Source: Pseudanabaena sp. UBA1465
GTDB lineage: Bacteria; Cyanobacteriota; Cyanobacteriia; Pseudanabaenales; Pseudanabaenaceae
Length of the DNA: 49,275 nt
Assembly (NCBI GenBank): GCA_002325645.1
Contig: DCSN01000229.1
Coordinates: 1-49,275, forward strand
Reading direction: 5' to 3'
In this document: piece by piece, positions 1 to 8,011 of the stretch
Layout: each line of letters begins with the position of its first letter
Position numbering within the stretch: the stretch's first letter is position 1
Made by a program: the position numbers and the translations under genes
Notes under the pieces: generated by a model
The model's input: only the letters and a program-made list of their open reading frames with translations
What the model was told of the DNA's origin: nothing
Databases searched by the model: none

Positions 1-282
1 CACTTCAGTGCGGGGAGTGTCAAAGAATCTACAAATAATCCCACAGGCAATCAAGCCGCGACCGCCAACAATGCTCAACCAGTCAAAACTGTAGCTGTCA
101 AGCGATCGCCGAATCCTGCACCCAAAGGCTTGTACGCTCCTGCGCGTGGTGATGTGCAGATTGTCTTAATCAGCTTTTGCGTAAGTCCTATTTACAGCAA
201 AACTCGATTAAACCCGCCACAAGAAGGGTCGCAGGGCGAAGCCCCGCAACGGGTTTTATATTTTAATTTGTGGCGGGTTTGA
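1..282 (+). CDS. Possible 3' end of an unidentified gene
   Basis: The first frame is open from the window edge to a TGA at 280-282. The product would be rich in Asn, Ala, Pro and Thr at first (NNPTGNQAATANNAQP) and then contains ARGDVQIVLISFC. I do not recognise a family. The last 30 or so codons run through the repeat and hairpin at 175-297, so the present stop is probably not the original one, and the tail may have been added when the repeat inserted. It could also be a chance open frame. The start lies outside the window. Confidence 0.3.
   Translation, partial: HFSAGSVKESTNNPTGNQAATANNAQPVKTVAVKRSPNPAPKGLYAPARGDVQIVLISFCVSPIYSKTRLNPPQEGSQGEAPQRVLYFNLWRV
175..190 (-). repeat. Copy of the TAGGACTTACGCAAAA repeat (inverted)
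   Basis: The 16-mer TTTTGCGTAAGTCCTA is the exact reverse complement of 1173-1188, so the two copies bracket the SIMPL-domain gene. A shorter relative (GACTTACGCAAAAGACC) lies at about 20404. Such GACTTACGCA ends are common at cyanobacterial miniature transposons, from general knowledge. Confidence 0.6.
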
Positions 283-297
283 AAACAAATTGCTGTA
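194..297. repeat. Long imperfect hairpin, MITE-like
   Basis: The outer arms ACAGCAA and TTGCTGT (194-200, 291-297) and inner arms AAACCCGCCACAA (210-222) and TTGTGGCGGGTTT (268-280) pair with each other. Between them lies a GC-rich core containing GGCGAAGCC. The element follows directly on the repeat at 175-190. It may act as a terminator for the upstream frame, or be a miniature mobile element. Confidence 0.6.
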
Positions 298-440
298 TGT
301 TGATGTTGATGTTGATTTTTTGCGAAATGGGAACCTAGCAATTTGTCGTTGCTGAAACTGTAACTGCAATAAGCGCTATTAATTTGGGTGCTATCTTAGT
401 GATAGAAATAAAAATATCAAGAATAAAAAGAGTTAATTCT

Positions 441-1172
441 ATGCGTCAATTTACTACCTTCGTTCTTAGTCTTGCCTTTTGTGTTCCCGCGATCGCGGCG
501 ATCGCACCCGCCGCAAAAGCCCAAGAAAGTTCGACTAGCATTCAATCCGTTAAAAACGAGCGTATCCTCACAGTCTCAGGTCGTGGTATTAGGGCTGTCA
601 AAACCACTAAGGCGCGAATTCAATTAGGGGTGACGGCTGAAGGTAAAACCGCGATCGATGTTCAAAAAGAAGTAGCCCGTCAAGCCAATAGCATCGTATC
701 TCTATTACAAAGATTGAGCGTTGAGAAGTTACAAACCACCAGCATTCAACTCAGTCCTAAGTATGTTTATGAAAATAATCGTCAGCGTCAAGATGGTTTC
801 ACTGGTCAAACTAGTGTCAGCTTTGTGGTAGCGATCGAGCAAGCAGGAGAAACCCTTGATGCGGCAGTTAATGCGGGTGCTAATCAAGTGGAGCAAATTA
901 CTTTCATCGCCACTGATACTGAGTTAAATGCTGCCAAGCAATTCGCACTTCAGGATGCGGTCAAAGATGCTCAGAGTCAATCGAATACGGTTTTGAGTGC
1001 TTTAGGGCTATCTCCCAAATCCATCAAAGCAATTCAAATTAGTGACTCCGCGATCGCCTATCCTGTCCCTCAACCTCGCATGGAGAGCTTAGCAAAGTCC
1101 GCGAATTCTGTACCAATTTTAGGTGGAGAACAAAAGGTGGAAGCTTCAGTAACTTTGCAAATCACTTACTAA
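441..1172 (+). CDS. SIMPL (DUF541) domain periplasmic protein
   Basis: About 243 residues when started at the ATG at 441. The frame is open further upstream to 384, but only this start begins a normal signal peptide: MRQFTTFVLSL, a hydrophobic stretch, then an AKA-Q cleavage-like site near residue 27. The rest matches the SIMPL/DUF541 family: an ILTVSGRG opening strand, a KTTKARIQLGV segment, a long helix with repeated heptads, the LSPKYVYENNRQ strand and a C-terminal EASVTLQITY strand. Family members are secreted or periplasmic and their molecular role is poorly known, with links to stress and outer-membrane integrity. The gene stands alone, flanked by inverted copies of a 16-bp repeat, and no neighbour suggests a pathway. 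Confidence 0.85.
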   Translation: MRQFTTFVLSLAFCVPAIAAIAPAAKAQESSTSIQSVKNERILTVSGRGIRAVKTTKARIQLGVTAEGKTAIDVQKEVARQANSIVSLLQRLSVEKLQTTSIQLSPKYVYENNRQRQDGFTGQTSVSFVVAIEQAGETLDAAVNAGANQVEQITFIATDTELNAAKQFALQDAVKDAQSQSNTVLSALGLSPKSIKAIQISDSAIAYPVPQPRMESLAKSANSVPILGGEQKVEASVTLQITY

Positions 1173-1188
1173 TAGGACTTACGCAAAA
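1173..1188 (+). repeat. Copy of the TAGGACTTACGCAAAA repeat
   Basis: It begins directly after the TAA stop of the SIMPL gene. The sequence is the exact reverse complement of 175-190. The following bases (about 1217-1230, GGGCAATTCATGACTTAC) resemble part of the palindrome at 20426-20453, so both seem to derive from the same repeat type. Confidence 0.6.
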
Positions 1189-1254
1189 TGATTTGAAACC
1201 AGCAAAGCATCGTAAGGGCAATTCATGACTTACTGTTATTGGCTCTCCAGCCTA

Positions 1255-1328
1255 TGAACACAAGTGGACTCGAACCACCGACCCCCACGATGTCAACGTG
1301 GTGCTCTAACCAACTGAGCTATGCGTTC
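1255..1328 (-). tRNA. trnV-GAC: tRNA-Val (anticodon GAC)
   Basis: On the minus strand the acceptor stem is GAACGCA with TGTGTTC, one G-U pair, and discriminator A. The D arm is GCTC-AGTTGGTTA-GAGC. The anticodon arm is CCACG-TTGACAT-CGTGG with anticodon GAC (plus-strand 1292-1294), which reads GUC and GUU valine codons. The T arm is GGTGG-TTCGAGT-CCACT. The length is 74 nt and the 3' CCA is not encoded. All four arms fold, so the call is secure. Confidence 0.95.
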
Positions 1329-1386
1329 TGACGGATCAATAATATAACATAGTGGGGGTAAATTCAATAAAAAAATATCAAAATCT

Positions 1387-1653
1387 ATGAAATTAATTTT
1401 ATATACTAAGCAAGATTGTTGTCTGTGCGAAAATTTGCTCACAAAATTACAACAGGTCAAAAATGTGGATTTTGAGCTAGAAGTTAGGGATATCACCAGT
1501 AAACCCGATTGGTTCGATCGCTATCAATATGAAATACCTGTACTTTGTGTACTAGGCGATCGCCAGCAGGAACAAGAGTTACCCAGATTCCCGCCGCGAT
1601 CGCCTGTCGAAAAATTAGAAGCTTTACTTCAGCGATATATAAGCAATATATAG
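1387..1653 (+). CDS. Glutaredoxin-like protein (DUF836 type)
   Basis: 88 residues. The first strand KLILYTKQDCCLCENL carries a CxxC motif (residues 11-14, CCLC) at the start of the first helix, as in thioredoxin-fold proteins. A cis-Pro motif follows at EIPVLCV (near residue 50), so the fold is glutaredoxin/DUF836-like. The protein probably takes part in thiol-disulfide exchange in the cytoplasm, but its partner is unknown. The gene begins 58 bases beyond the 5' end of the divergent tRNA-Val gene and is not in an obvious operon. The repeat TTAGGGACGCGCAG follows its stop. Confidence 0.8.
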   Translation: MKLILYTKQDCCLCENLLTKLQQVKNVDFELEVRDITSKPDWFDRYQYEIPVLCVLGDRQQEQELPRFPPRSPVEKLEALLQRYISNI

Positions 1654-1654
1654 T

Positions 1655-1676
1655 TTAGGGACGCGCAGTAAATAAA
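1655..1676 (+). repeat. Copy of the TTAGGGAC-CGCAGTAAA repeat
   Basis: TTAGGGACGCGCAGTAAATA begins two bases after the stop codon of the glutaredoxin-like gene. Close relatives lie at 29889-29911 and 49172-49197, where each is followed by a long hairpin. Here no hairpin follows, because the end of the RND gene begins about 20 bases later. Confidence 0.5.
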
Positions 1677-1695
1677 TCGCAGAAACCTTTGCGCT

Positions 1696-4600
1696 TTAAT
1701 TTCTAGGCGATATTCTGGCTGGCACTAGCTTTTTTACCTTTGCCCAGCCCTTTGCCCAGCTAAGCTCATGCATCATCACATAGGAGCAGGGAATCAGGAA
1801 TAGAGTTAGTAAAGTGGCAAGGGCAAGCCCAGAGAAAATAACTATCCCTAATGGTTGCAAAAATTCGCCGCCATCACCACCGCCGAGGGCTAGGGGAAAT
1901 GCACCGACTACGGTTGTAATCGTGGTCATTAAAATCGGACGTAAGCGCGTGGGGGCAGCTTTTAGCATCGCCTGAATACGGCTGCATTTTTCTTCTTCGC
2001 GGATTTGGTTCGCCAACTCCACCAGCACGATCGCATTGTTAACCACAATCCCAATCAGCAGAATTACCCCAATCACGACCATAACGTTAATGGAGCTATT
2101 GGTGACATAAAGCCCGATGATGCCGCCAGAAAGGGCAAGGGGAATCGTCAGCATGATCACTAAAGGATCGAGCAGTGAGTTGTACTGTACCGCCATCACC
2201 ACAAAGACTAGGAATGAAGCAAGCACACCCAGTACCGCAAAGGATTTAGAAAGATTTTCATTGGCAACTTTAGCGGTGCTAGGTAAAACGATGATGCCTT
2301 CAGGTAAATCAAATTCCTTGATGATCTGGTCGGTTTGGGTGATCGCATCACTGAGACTTGCGCCACGCTCGATGCTGCCCAGAATTAGGTAAACTTGACG
2401 CTGGTTAATGCGTTGGATTTCTCCAGGGGCGCGACCTTCCCGAATCGTTGCCACATCACCGAGGCGCACAGGGAGATTATTGCTATTACTAAACAATGGA
2501 ACTTGTAATAATTGCGAGGCATTTTGGCGTAACTCAGGTTGGAGTTGGACACGCACATCCACAAGGCGATCGCCTCTTTGTAATTGGGTTGGCACTGAGC
2601 CAGTAATCGCAGTTTGTAAAGTTTCCCCCACTGATTGCGTGGAAAGTCCGAGAGCTTGCAGCCTCTCCCAATCGGGAGAAATTTGCACTTCGGGCTGACG
2701 GGCATCGATATCAGGACGGAAGTTTGCGCCTTTGACTTTTTCGAGGGCGGTGAGCAGTTCTGTACCTGCTTGGGCTAATAATTCGGGATTACTGCCTTGC
2801 AGAATTACGTCAATGTCAGTTCTAGGAACAGGTGAGTTATTGACGATAATCCCGCGTACTTGTCCAGGGTTAACCCGAATCCGCACGCCTGCCAAATTGA
2901 GCTTATTAATTTCGGCGTTAACACGCTTAATGAAGTTGGTGACATCGGCATTGGGCTTAAGGGTGACGGTACTACTCGCCCGCAATGGGTTTGCCGTCAC
3001 GTTGCTACCAAACGACGTTCCCCCTGCACTGGTAAAGGCATAGCCAGTTTCAGGTTGCTTAATCAAGATTTCATCGATAATCTCCATAACTTTGCGGTTA
3101 TTGGCAAGCGTCGTACCTGGGGGGAATTGAGCATTGACGCTGACATCACCCGTTTTGACTTGGGGAATAATTTCTTGCGGTAATTGTCGTCCCATTAAAA
3201 ATCCACTGCCACCGAGTACCGCAAATAGGGCGATCGCCACCCATAGACGAAAGGGCATGATTCTGGCGAGAAAACCTGCGTAGCCAAAGGTGGCGGCTTC
3301 AAAGCGCTGCTCAAAACCACGCATAAACCAAGTGCGATTGAGTCGGCTTGACCAAGGGAGCGCGAGGAGTCGTGAGGCAAGCATCGGTACGACGGTAATA
3401 GCGACCACAATCGAGGCAAGTACGGCAAAGCTGATCGTGAGAATCAGTTGATTGAATAAAAGGGAGAGAAATCCGCCTAATAATAGGAATGGGAAAATGA
3501 CGACAAGGTTGGTACTGGTGGAGGCGACTAGCGCTGATTCGATTTCAGTGCTGCTAACTTGCGATTGCAGAATGATATCTTCGGCATCAATGTTGCCGCC
3601 ATTGCGTTTACGGATTCTGTCAATACCGATGGTGATATTTTCCAGCATCACAATCGAGTTATCGACCACAATACCCACGCCTAGAGCTAAACCGCCTAAA
3701 CTAAAGATATTCAGCGAAAAGCCGAATATCCCCATACAAATTACTGCCGCTAAGCTGGCGAGGGGGATAGCAAGGGTGATAATCAAGGTTTGACGCAAAG
3801 ATCCTAGAAATAGGAATACCGCGATCGCCGCTAGTCCTGAACCAACTACACCTGAAGAGGTGACGTTAGCGATCGAGGCGCGAATAATCTTGGAGTCATC
3901 GGTGGTATTGGTGAGTACCGCATCATCGGGAATTGTGCCATTGGCTTTGAGTCTTTCGACTTTTTCCTTAATGCGATCGACAACATCGACAGTATTCGCA
4001 TCGGGTTGTTTGGTGATTAATAATCTAACCGCCGCTTCACCATTCAGGGAGCTAAAAATGCGCTGTTCTTCTGTACCATCGACAACTGTGGCAAAGTCAC
4101 GCAGATAGACCTGTCTGGCTTGATCACCCGATCGCACATTAAAAGATAAGTTCTCAATCTCTTTGGCATTACGGAATTTACCGATCGCGCGGGTGAGGGG
4201 TTCCACTGCACCATCGCGTAAACGTCCGCCCGAAATATCGATATTGCGATCCCTGAGGGCCGCTAGAACATTATTAACATTCACCCCCAATGCTTGCAAG
4301 CGCTTGAGATCGAGATTAACCTGTATTTCCTCCTTAACGCCACCAACTACATCCACTCCTGCCACGCCTGGCACGACCGAAAGCTCACGTCCTAATTCCT
4401 CATCAGCAAAGATGCGTAATTGAGTCAAAGAAAGGGAAGGAGAAGTTAGGGCTAGTTCATATACAGGTAACTGCGATGGATCGAACTTAAAAATTCTGGC
4501 ATCTTCAACATTATCAGGTAAGCGACTGCGACCACGGTTGAAGGTTGCCACCACGTCATTTAACGCCTGATCGACATTACTCCCCGCTTCAAAAAATAAA

Positions 4601-4938
4601 TCTACGCGCACCTGTCCTTCACGGGTACGCGAGAAAAGTTGGTTAACGCCTTCAGTTGTGGACAGAATTTCTTCTAAGGGCTTGGTGACTTCGGTAATAC
4701 CCACTTCGGGAGTAATTCCAGGGATATTTACCTGCACGCCAATGCGGGGATAGACGATCGCTGGCAGTAAGTCTACTTGCAAGCGACTGATGAAAAATGT
4801 ACCCATCACAAAAATGGCGATCGTTAGCATTAATGTGGCAATATGCTTCCGAATTGCAAGGGCGCTAAATCCTGTAGTCTTTTGGGCTGTAGTCTTTTGG
4901 GCTGTAGTCTTTTGACTTGTAGTTTTTTGGTCGCTCAT
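1696..4938 (-). CDS. RND efflux transporter permease (AcrB/HAE1 type)
   Basis: About 1,080 residues from the ATG at 4938, which has GAGAGAA six bases upstream. A longer frame to 4983 lacks a better site. The protein has the RND layout: transmembrane helix 1 near residues 29-49, a large periplasmic loop (DLLPAIVYPRIGVQVNIPG, then the porter domains), helices 2-6 with GVGIVVDNSIVMLENI in helix 4 (the Asp of the proton relay), a second loop, and C-terminal helices with VGVILLIGIVVNNAIVLVELAN. It works in the inner membrane as a proton-driven drug or metabolite exporter with the adaptor encoded just upstream. The substrate cannot be told from sequence. An unusual N-terminal tail has four copies of a QKTT(S/A/G) repeat. 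Confidence 0.93.
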   Translation of the reverse strand: MSDQKTTSQKTTAQKTTAQKTTGFSALAIRKHIATLMLTIAIFVMGTFFISRLQVDLLPAIVYPRIGVQVNIPGITPEVGITEVTKPLEEILSTTEGVNQLFSRTREGQVRVDLFFEAGSNVDQALNDVVATFNRGRSRLPDNVEDARIFKFDPSQLPVYELALTSPSLSLTQLRIFADEELGRELSVVPGVAGVDVVGGVKEEIQVNLDLKRLQALGVNVNNVLAALRDRNIDISGGRLRDGAVEPLTRAIGKFRNAKEIENLSFNVRSGDQARQVYLRDFATVVDGTEEQRIFSSLNGEAAVRLLITKQPDANTVDVVDRIKEKVERLKANGTIPDDAVLTNTTDDSKIIRASIANVTSSGVVGSGLAAIAVFLFLGSLRQTLIITLAIPLASLAAVICMGIFGFSLNIFSLGGLALGVGIVVDNSIVMLENITIGIDRIRKRNGGNIDAEDIILQSQVSSTEIESALVASTSTNLVVIFPFLLLGGFLSLLFNQLILTISFAVLASIVVAITVVPMLASRLLALPWSSRLNRTWFMRGFEQRFEAATFGYAGFLARIMPFRLWVAIALFAVLGGSGFLMGRQLPQEIIPQVKTGDVSVNAQFPPGTTLANNRKVMEIIDEILIKQPETGYAFTSAGGTSFGSNVTANPLRASSTVTLKPNADVTNFIKRVNAEINKLNLAGVRIRVNPGQVRGIIVNNSPVPRTDIDVILQGSNPELLAQAGTELLTALEKVKGANFRPDIDARQPEVQISPDWERLQALGLSTQSVGETLQTAITGSVPTQLQRGDRLVDVRVQLQPELRQNASQLLQVPLFSNSNNLPVRLGDVATIREGRAPGEIQRINQRQVYLILGSIERGASLSDAITQTDQIIKEFDLPEGIIVLPSTAKVANENLSKSFAVLGVLASFLVFVVMAVQYNSLLDPLVIMLTIPLALSGGIIGLYVTNSSINVMVVIGVILLIGIVVNNAIVLVELANQIREEEKCSRIQAMLKAAPTRLRPILMTTITTVVGAFPLALGGGDGGEFLQPLGIVIFSGLALATLLTLFLIPCSYVMMHELSWAKGWAKVKKLVPARISPRN
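4867..4926 (-). repeat. 15-bp tandem repeat inside the RND gene
   Basis: Four consecutive 15-base units of the type GTAGTCTTTTGGGCT (plus strand) encode the QKTT-x repeats near the N terminus. Two are identical and the outer ones have diverged. The unit is a multiple of three, so copy-number change keeps the frame. Confidence 0.75.
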
Positions 4939-4998
4939 GGTTCTCTCTGGATTATCAAATATATAACAGCCAACGCGAAGCATTGACTGTTTGATTAC

Positions 4999-6363
4999 TT
5001 AGACCTTTTCTGACAAAACACTAAGCTTGACTGCATCACCATCTTTGAGCCTGCCGCCACTTCTGACCACCACGCGATCGCCTGCCTGCAAACCAGAAAG
5101 AATTACCACTTTCCCATCGCGGCGATCGCCTAAGGTGACTTGACGCGCTGAGGCTTTGGCATCTTTAGCATCACCAGTAATCACAAATACAGTGCCAGTT
5201 TTGGGTTTGCCTCGCTCATTCCCTTTATCACTGGCTTTGTCCCTACTAGCATTAGGCTTGCTATTGCCAGAACTTTCACTGGGTTTAGTATTTGCCGAAT
5301 TAGATGGAGCCGCAGGTCTACCCGCCGCTTCTAAAGCTGATTCGGCAATGATGATTTGTTTTTCCGGTTTACCCGCAAACTGGACTCGGGCAAGTTGCCC
5401 ACTCCCCAATTTGCCATTACTATTCGGGACAACAACTTCCACAGGAATGAGCCTTGCTACTGGATCAGCAACACGGGAAATGCGGCTGACGGTTCCCGTA
5501 AATTTTTGATTGGGGAAAGTGTCAAAACGTACATTGACTGATTGATTGGGGCGCACCTTACTAACTTCTAATTCTGAAACCAGTACGATTACTTTAACTT
5601 GACTAAAATCCCCTAATTTAAGAACGTCATTCCCTGCAAAAAGGAGATTGCCCGTTTCACTGACCTTCTCTAAAACCACACCACTAATCGGAGCCGTAAT
5701 CGTGGTGTAGGATTGACGCTCCTGTTCTCTTAATTTAATTGCCTCTTGAGCTAAAACCCTTTGCGAACTCGCACCAACGGTTTGTTGTTGCAGATTGACC
5801 TGCTGTTCGGCTGATCGCAGAGATTGCTCAGCCGATCGCGCTCTGGTATTAGCCGACTCCGCAGTTTGCGAAGATACAGCCCCATCTTTAGCCAATTGGG
5901 CGAAACGATTTGCATCCACTTGGGCTTGTTGATATTCAACTCTCGCTCTTTCCACTTGAGCGCGGGCATTACCTACCGCCGCATTCGCTTGAGAGACTTC
6001 TGCTGCTCTGGCGGCAACTTCTGCTTCCGCCTGTAGCACCGTTGCGGATAGCACCGCATCATCCAATTGCGCGATCGCCTGTCCAACTTCCACGCGATCG
6101 CCAATATCTACGGCTAAATCAATCAATCGACCTTCCAGACGAGACTTGACCGATACTTCGCGAATTGGCGCAGTTGTGCCTGTATATTCAGTTTCAGACT
6201 GCGGAACGTCGGAACTGGCGATCGCTACATCCACCGCTATTTTTTGACCTTGATTTGCGTTTTGGTTTTGAGCTTGAGACGCATCCTTATCACCTTTAGA
6301 GCTACAACCTACAAATGCAACCGATAAAGAAGCAATAAATATCAATATCCAAATAGGTTTCAT
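4999..6363 (-). CDS. RND efflux periplasmic adaptor lipoprotein (MFP/HlyD)
   Basis: About 454 residues from the ATG at 6363. The longer frame to 6507 reads through a hairpin and repeat, and the internal start gives a clean lipoprotein signal: MKPIWILIFIASLSVAFVGC with the lipobox Cys at residue 20. Next come the barrel-sandwich half YTGTTAPIREVSVKSRLEG, VDIGDRVEVGQAIAQLDD, a long Ala/Gln-rich coiled coil, the second lipoyl half (ITAPISGVVLEKV) and the beta-barrel and membrane-proximal domains. A low-complexity Ser/Asn/Lys linker (about residues 330-370) interrupts the C-terminal part. The gene ends 60 bases before the permease start, on the same strand, so the two form an operon. Confidence 0.9.
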   Translation of the reverse strand: MKPIWILIFIASLSVAFVGCSSKGDKDASQAQNQNANQGQKIAVDVAIASSDVPQSETEYTGTTAPIREVSVKSRLEGRLIDLAVDIGDRVEVGQAIAQLDDAVLSATVLQAEAEVAARAAEVSQANAAVGNARAQVERARVEYQQAQVDANRFAQLAKDGAVSSQTAESANTRARSAEQSLRSAEQQVNLQQQTVGASSQRVLAQEAIKLREQERQSYTTITAPISGVVLEKVSETGNLLFAGNDVLKLGDFSQVKVIVLVSELEVSKVRPNQSVNVRFDTFPNQKFTGTVSRISRVADPVARLIPVEVVVPNSNGKLGSGQLARVQFAGKPEKQIIIAESALEAAGRPAAPSNSANTKPSESSGNSKPNASRDKASDKGNERGKPKTGTVFVITGDAKDAKASARQVTLGDRRDGKVVILSGLQAGDRVVVRSGGRLKDGDAVKLSVLSEKV

Positions 6364-6390
6364 AACGTTAGGATTATTACAACACAAAGC

Positions 6391-6433
6391 CAAGAAGGAA
6401 GTTGCGGCGCAAAGCGCCGCAACTTCCTTCTTG
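6391..6433. terminator. Perfect 20-bp hairpin with AAA loop
   Basis: Arms CAAGAAGGAAGTTGCGGCGC (6391-6410) and its exact complement (6414-6433) enclose AAA. There is no uridine run on the minus strand. It lies 28 bases upstream of the adaptor start, so it would sit in that gene's leader or end a transcript coming from gpsA. Confidence 0.7.
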
Positions 6434-6482
6434 TTATTATGGCAAGTAGTGGCTATATGACTACACTCTATCGAGTGAATAA

Positions 6483-6515
6483 TTAGTAATGTGCGATGAA
6501 GCCGCACATTACTAA
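6483..6515. repeat. 13-bp stem hairpin
   Basis: TTAGTAATGTGCG (6483-6495) pairs with CGCACATTACTAA (6503-6515) around ATGAAGC. A looser structure bounded by the same ATTAG/CTAAT context occurs at 39760-39806. Confidence 0.6.
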
Positions 6516-6523
6516 CTGATGTT

Positions 6524-6842
6524 ACGCAGATTGAAAACCGCCCTCACCCCCCCAGCCCCCTCTCCCAGAGCTACGGTGTACACACAAGTTGTCAGCTATA
6601 GCGCGAGTTACTAATGATCCCCCTCAATCCCCCTTAAAAAGGGGGAAGAAGAAAATTTAATTTATTCTCCCCCCTTTTTAAGGGGGGCTGGGGGGATCTA
6701 AACCCTGAAACGTAGATAGAGAGACTTGTGTGTACACGGTAGCTCCCAGAGAGGAGAGGCAGAGCAAAACCCAGAAAATTCTTATTTCCCTCGCCCTTGG
6801 GGTGAGGGTCTTGGGGTGAGGGTCTTGGGGGCTTCTGCGTAA
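6524..6842. repeat. Outer repeat element with TTACGCAG ends
   Basis: TTACGCAG at 6524-6531 and its complement CTGCGTAA at 6835-6842 bound a region with CCCTCACCCCCCCAGCCCCC on the left and GGTGAGGGTCTTGGGG twice on the right. This is the common cyanobacterial CCCTCACCCC repeat. It was split by the insertion at about 6570-6742. The gap between the adaptor and gpsA genes (6364-6879) holds no credible gene. Confidence 0.6.
6570..6742. mobile_element. Miniature inverted-repeat element with 8-bp target duplication
   Basis: The left end GCTACGGTGTACACACAAGT and the right end, its complement with one mismatch, are terminal inverted repeats. CTCCCAGA occurs directly outside both ends (6562-6569 and 6743-6750), as an 8-bp target duplication would. 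The interior folds back on itself: GATCCCCCTCAATCCCCC and GGGGGGCTGGGGGGATC arms surround an A/T-rich loop. There is no coding capacity. It inserted into an older repeat (6524-6842). The parent transposon family is not identifiable here. Confidence 0.75.
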
Positions 6843-6879
6843 GGTGAATTACTAATTATTCACCAAGAAAAAAATTAAG

Positions 6880-7830
6880 TTAATTTTCAGGTTTAAGATC
6901 TCGCTCCATCAGTCCTTCTACCGCTTGCTGTAAATTGATCTCGCCCTTGAGCAGACGATAAACATATCGTGAGATAGGCACAACAATTTTTTCGCGATCG
7001 CTGATTTCCATCAAAACATTAGCAGTATTTACCCCTTCGGCTGTCCCTTGTACCTGCGCGATCGCCTCTTCTAGGCTTTTACCCTGCGCGATCGCATAGC
7101 CCACTTGATAATTGCGACTGAGATTGCTACTACAGGTTGCCAATAAATCACCCAAACCCGATAAACCCCAAAAGGTTTCAGGCTGCGCCCCAAAATAAAC
7201 ACCAACCCGAATAATTTCGATCAGCGATCGCGTAATTAATGCTGACTTAGCATTTGTCCCCAAATGTAAACCATCGCAAGCACCAACGGCGATCGCAATT
7301 ACATTTTTCAGCGTGCCGCCCAACTCCACGCCAATGGGATCGGAATTGGTATATACCCTAAAATTTCGAGAAGCAAAGATATTTTGAATAAACTGAGCCG
7401 CCGCCGCCTCGGTACTCGCCACCACCGTCGCCGCAGGTTTGCCTGCCATAATTTCGGCGGACAGATTTGGTCCCGACAAAACCACAAGAGGATGTTCGGG
7501 CAGCAGCGATCGCCAAATTTGTGACGGAGTTTGTCGTGTTGTTGGTTCTAACCCCTTAGTTGCGCTGACGATAACAGCGTGGGGCAGTAATTGATTATTT
7601 TGTTGAGCAAGTTGCAACTGTTCCGCAATCGCCCTGACTCCTTTAATGGAAACGGCTGAGATGATCGCATCACTATGACTAACTGCCTCCGCCAAGGTCT
7701 GTGGACTTTGGCGCGACCAAATCTGCACCTGATGATGATTTGTTTGGACTAGGTTAGCTAAAGCCTTTCCCCAAGCTCCAGCCCCAACCACTGTAATATT
7801 TTTAATGTTTTTCAAGTCTGCTGATGTCAT
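6880..7830 (-). CDS. gpsA: Glycerol-3-phosphate dehydrogenase [NAD(P)+]
   Basis: About 316 residues from the ATG at 7830. A GTG at 7866 in the same frame is an alternative start and neither has a clear ribosome site. The N terminus has the dinucleotide fold ITVVGAGAWGKALANL. The middle has SATKGLE, VVLSGPNLSAEI and the catalytic-Lys segment GGTLKNVIAIAVGACDG, and the C-terminal part has SGLGDLLATCSSNLSRN. The enzyme reduces dihydroxyacetone phosphate to sn-glycerol-3-phosphate in the cytoplasm, the first step of glycerolipid synthesis. Length is normal for the family. It stands alone and is divergent from the 8012 gene. Confidence 0.95.
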   Translation of the reverse strand: MTSADLKNIKNITVVGAGAWGKALANLVQTNHHQVQIWSRQSPQTLAEAVSHSDAIISAVSIKGVRAIAEQLQLAQQNNQLLPHAVIVSATKGLEPTTRQTPSQIWRSLLPEHPLVVLSGPNLSAEIMAGKPAATVVASTEAAAAQFIQNIFASRNFRVYTNSDPIGVELGGTLKNVIAIAVGACDGLHLGTNAKSALITRSLIEIIRVGVYFGAQPETFWGLSGLGDLLATCSSNLSRNYQVGYAIAQGKSLEEAIAQVQGTAEGVNTANVLMEISDREKIVVPISRYVYRLLKGEINLQQAVEGLMERDLKPEN

Positions 7831-8011
7831 AGTAAAAACAAGACTGGAAGCCAGATTCCCGATCACGCCGATGATATAATAACCTGCAAGAGTCTCTCAA
7901 TTTCTAAAACCCTTGCTAGTTAGATATTGATCGTCTTTAATTATCAATATCAAATCAGGATTTTTGATTGATGAGGAATACTTTCACTCATTTCTTGAGA
8001 AGGCAGCAATA

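Noticed and set aside
2117..4423. Several plus-strand frames of 80-110 residues opposite the RND permease
   Set aside because: They lie opposite conserved transmembrane and porter domains, overlap one another and show no family features.
6364..6507. N-terminal extension of the RND adaptor
   Set aside because: It would translate a hairpin and repeat, and would bury the lipoprotein signal peptide that starts at 6363.
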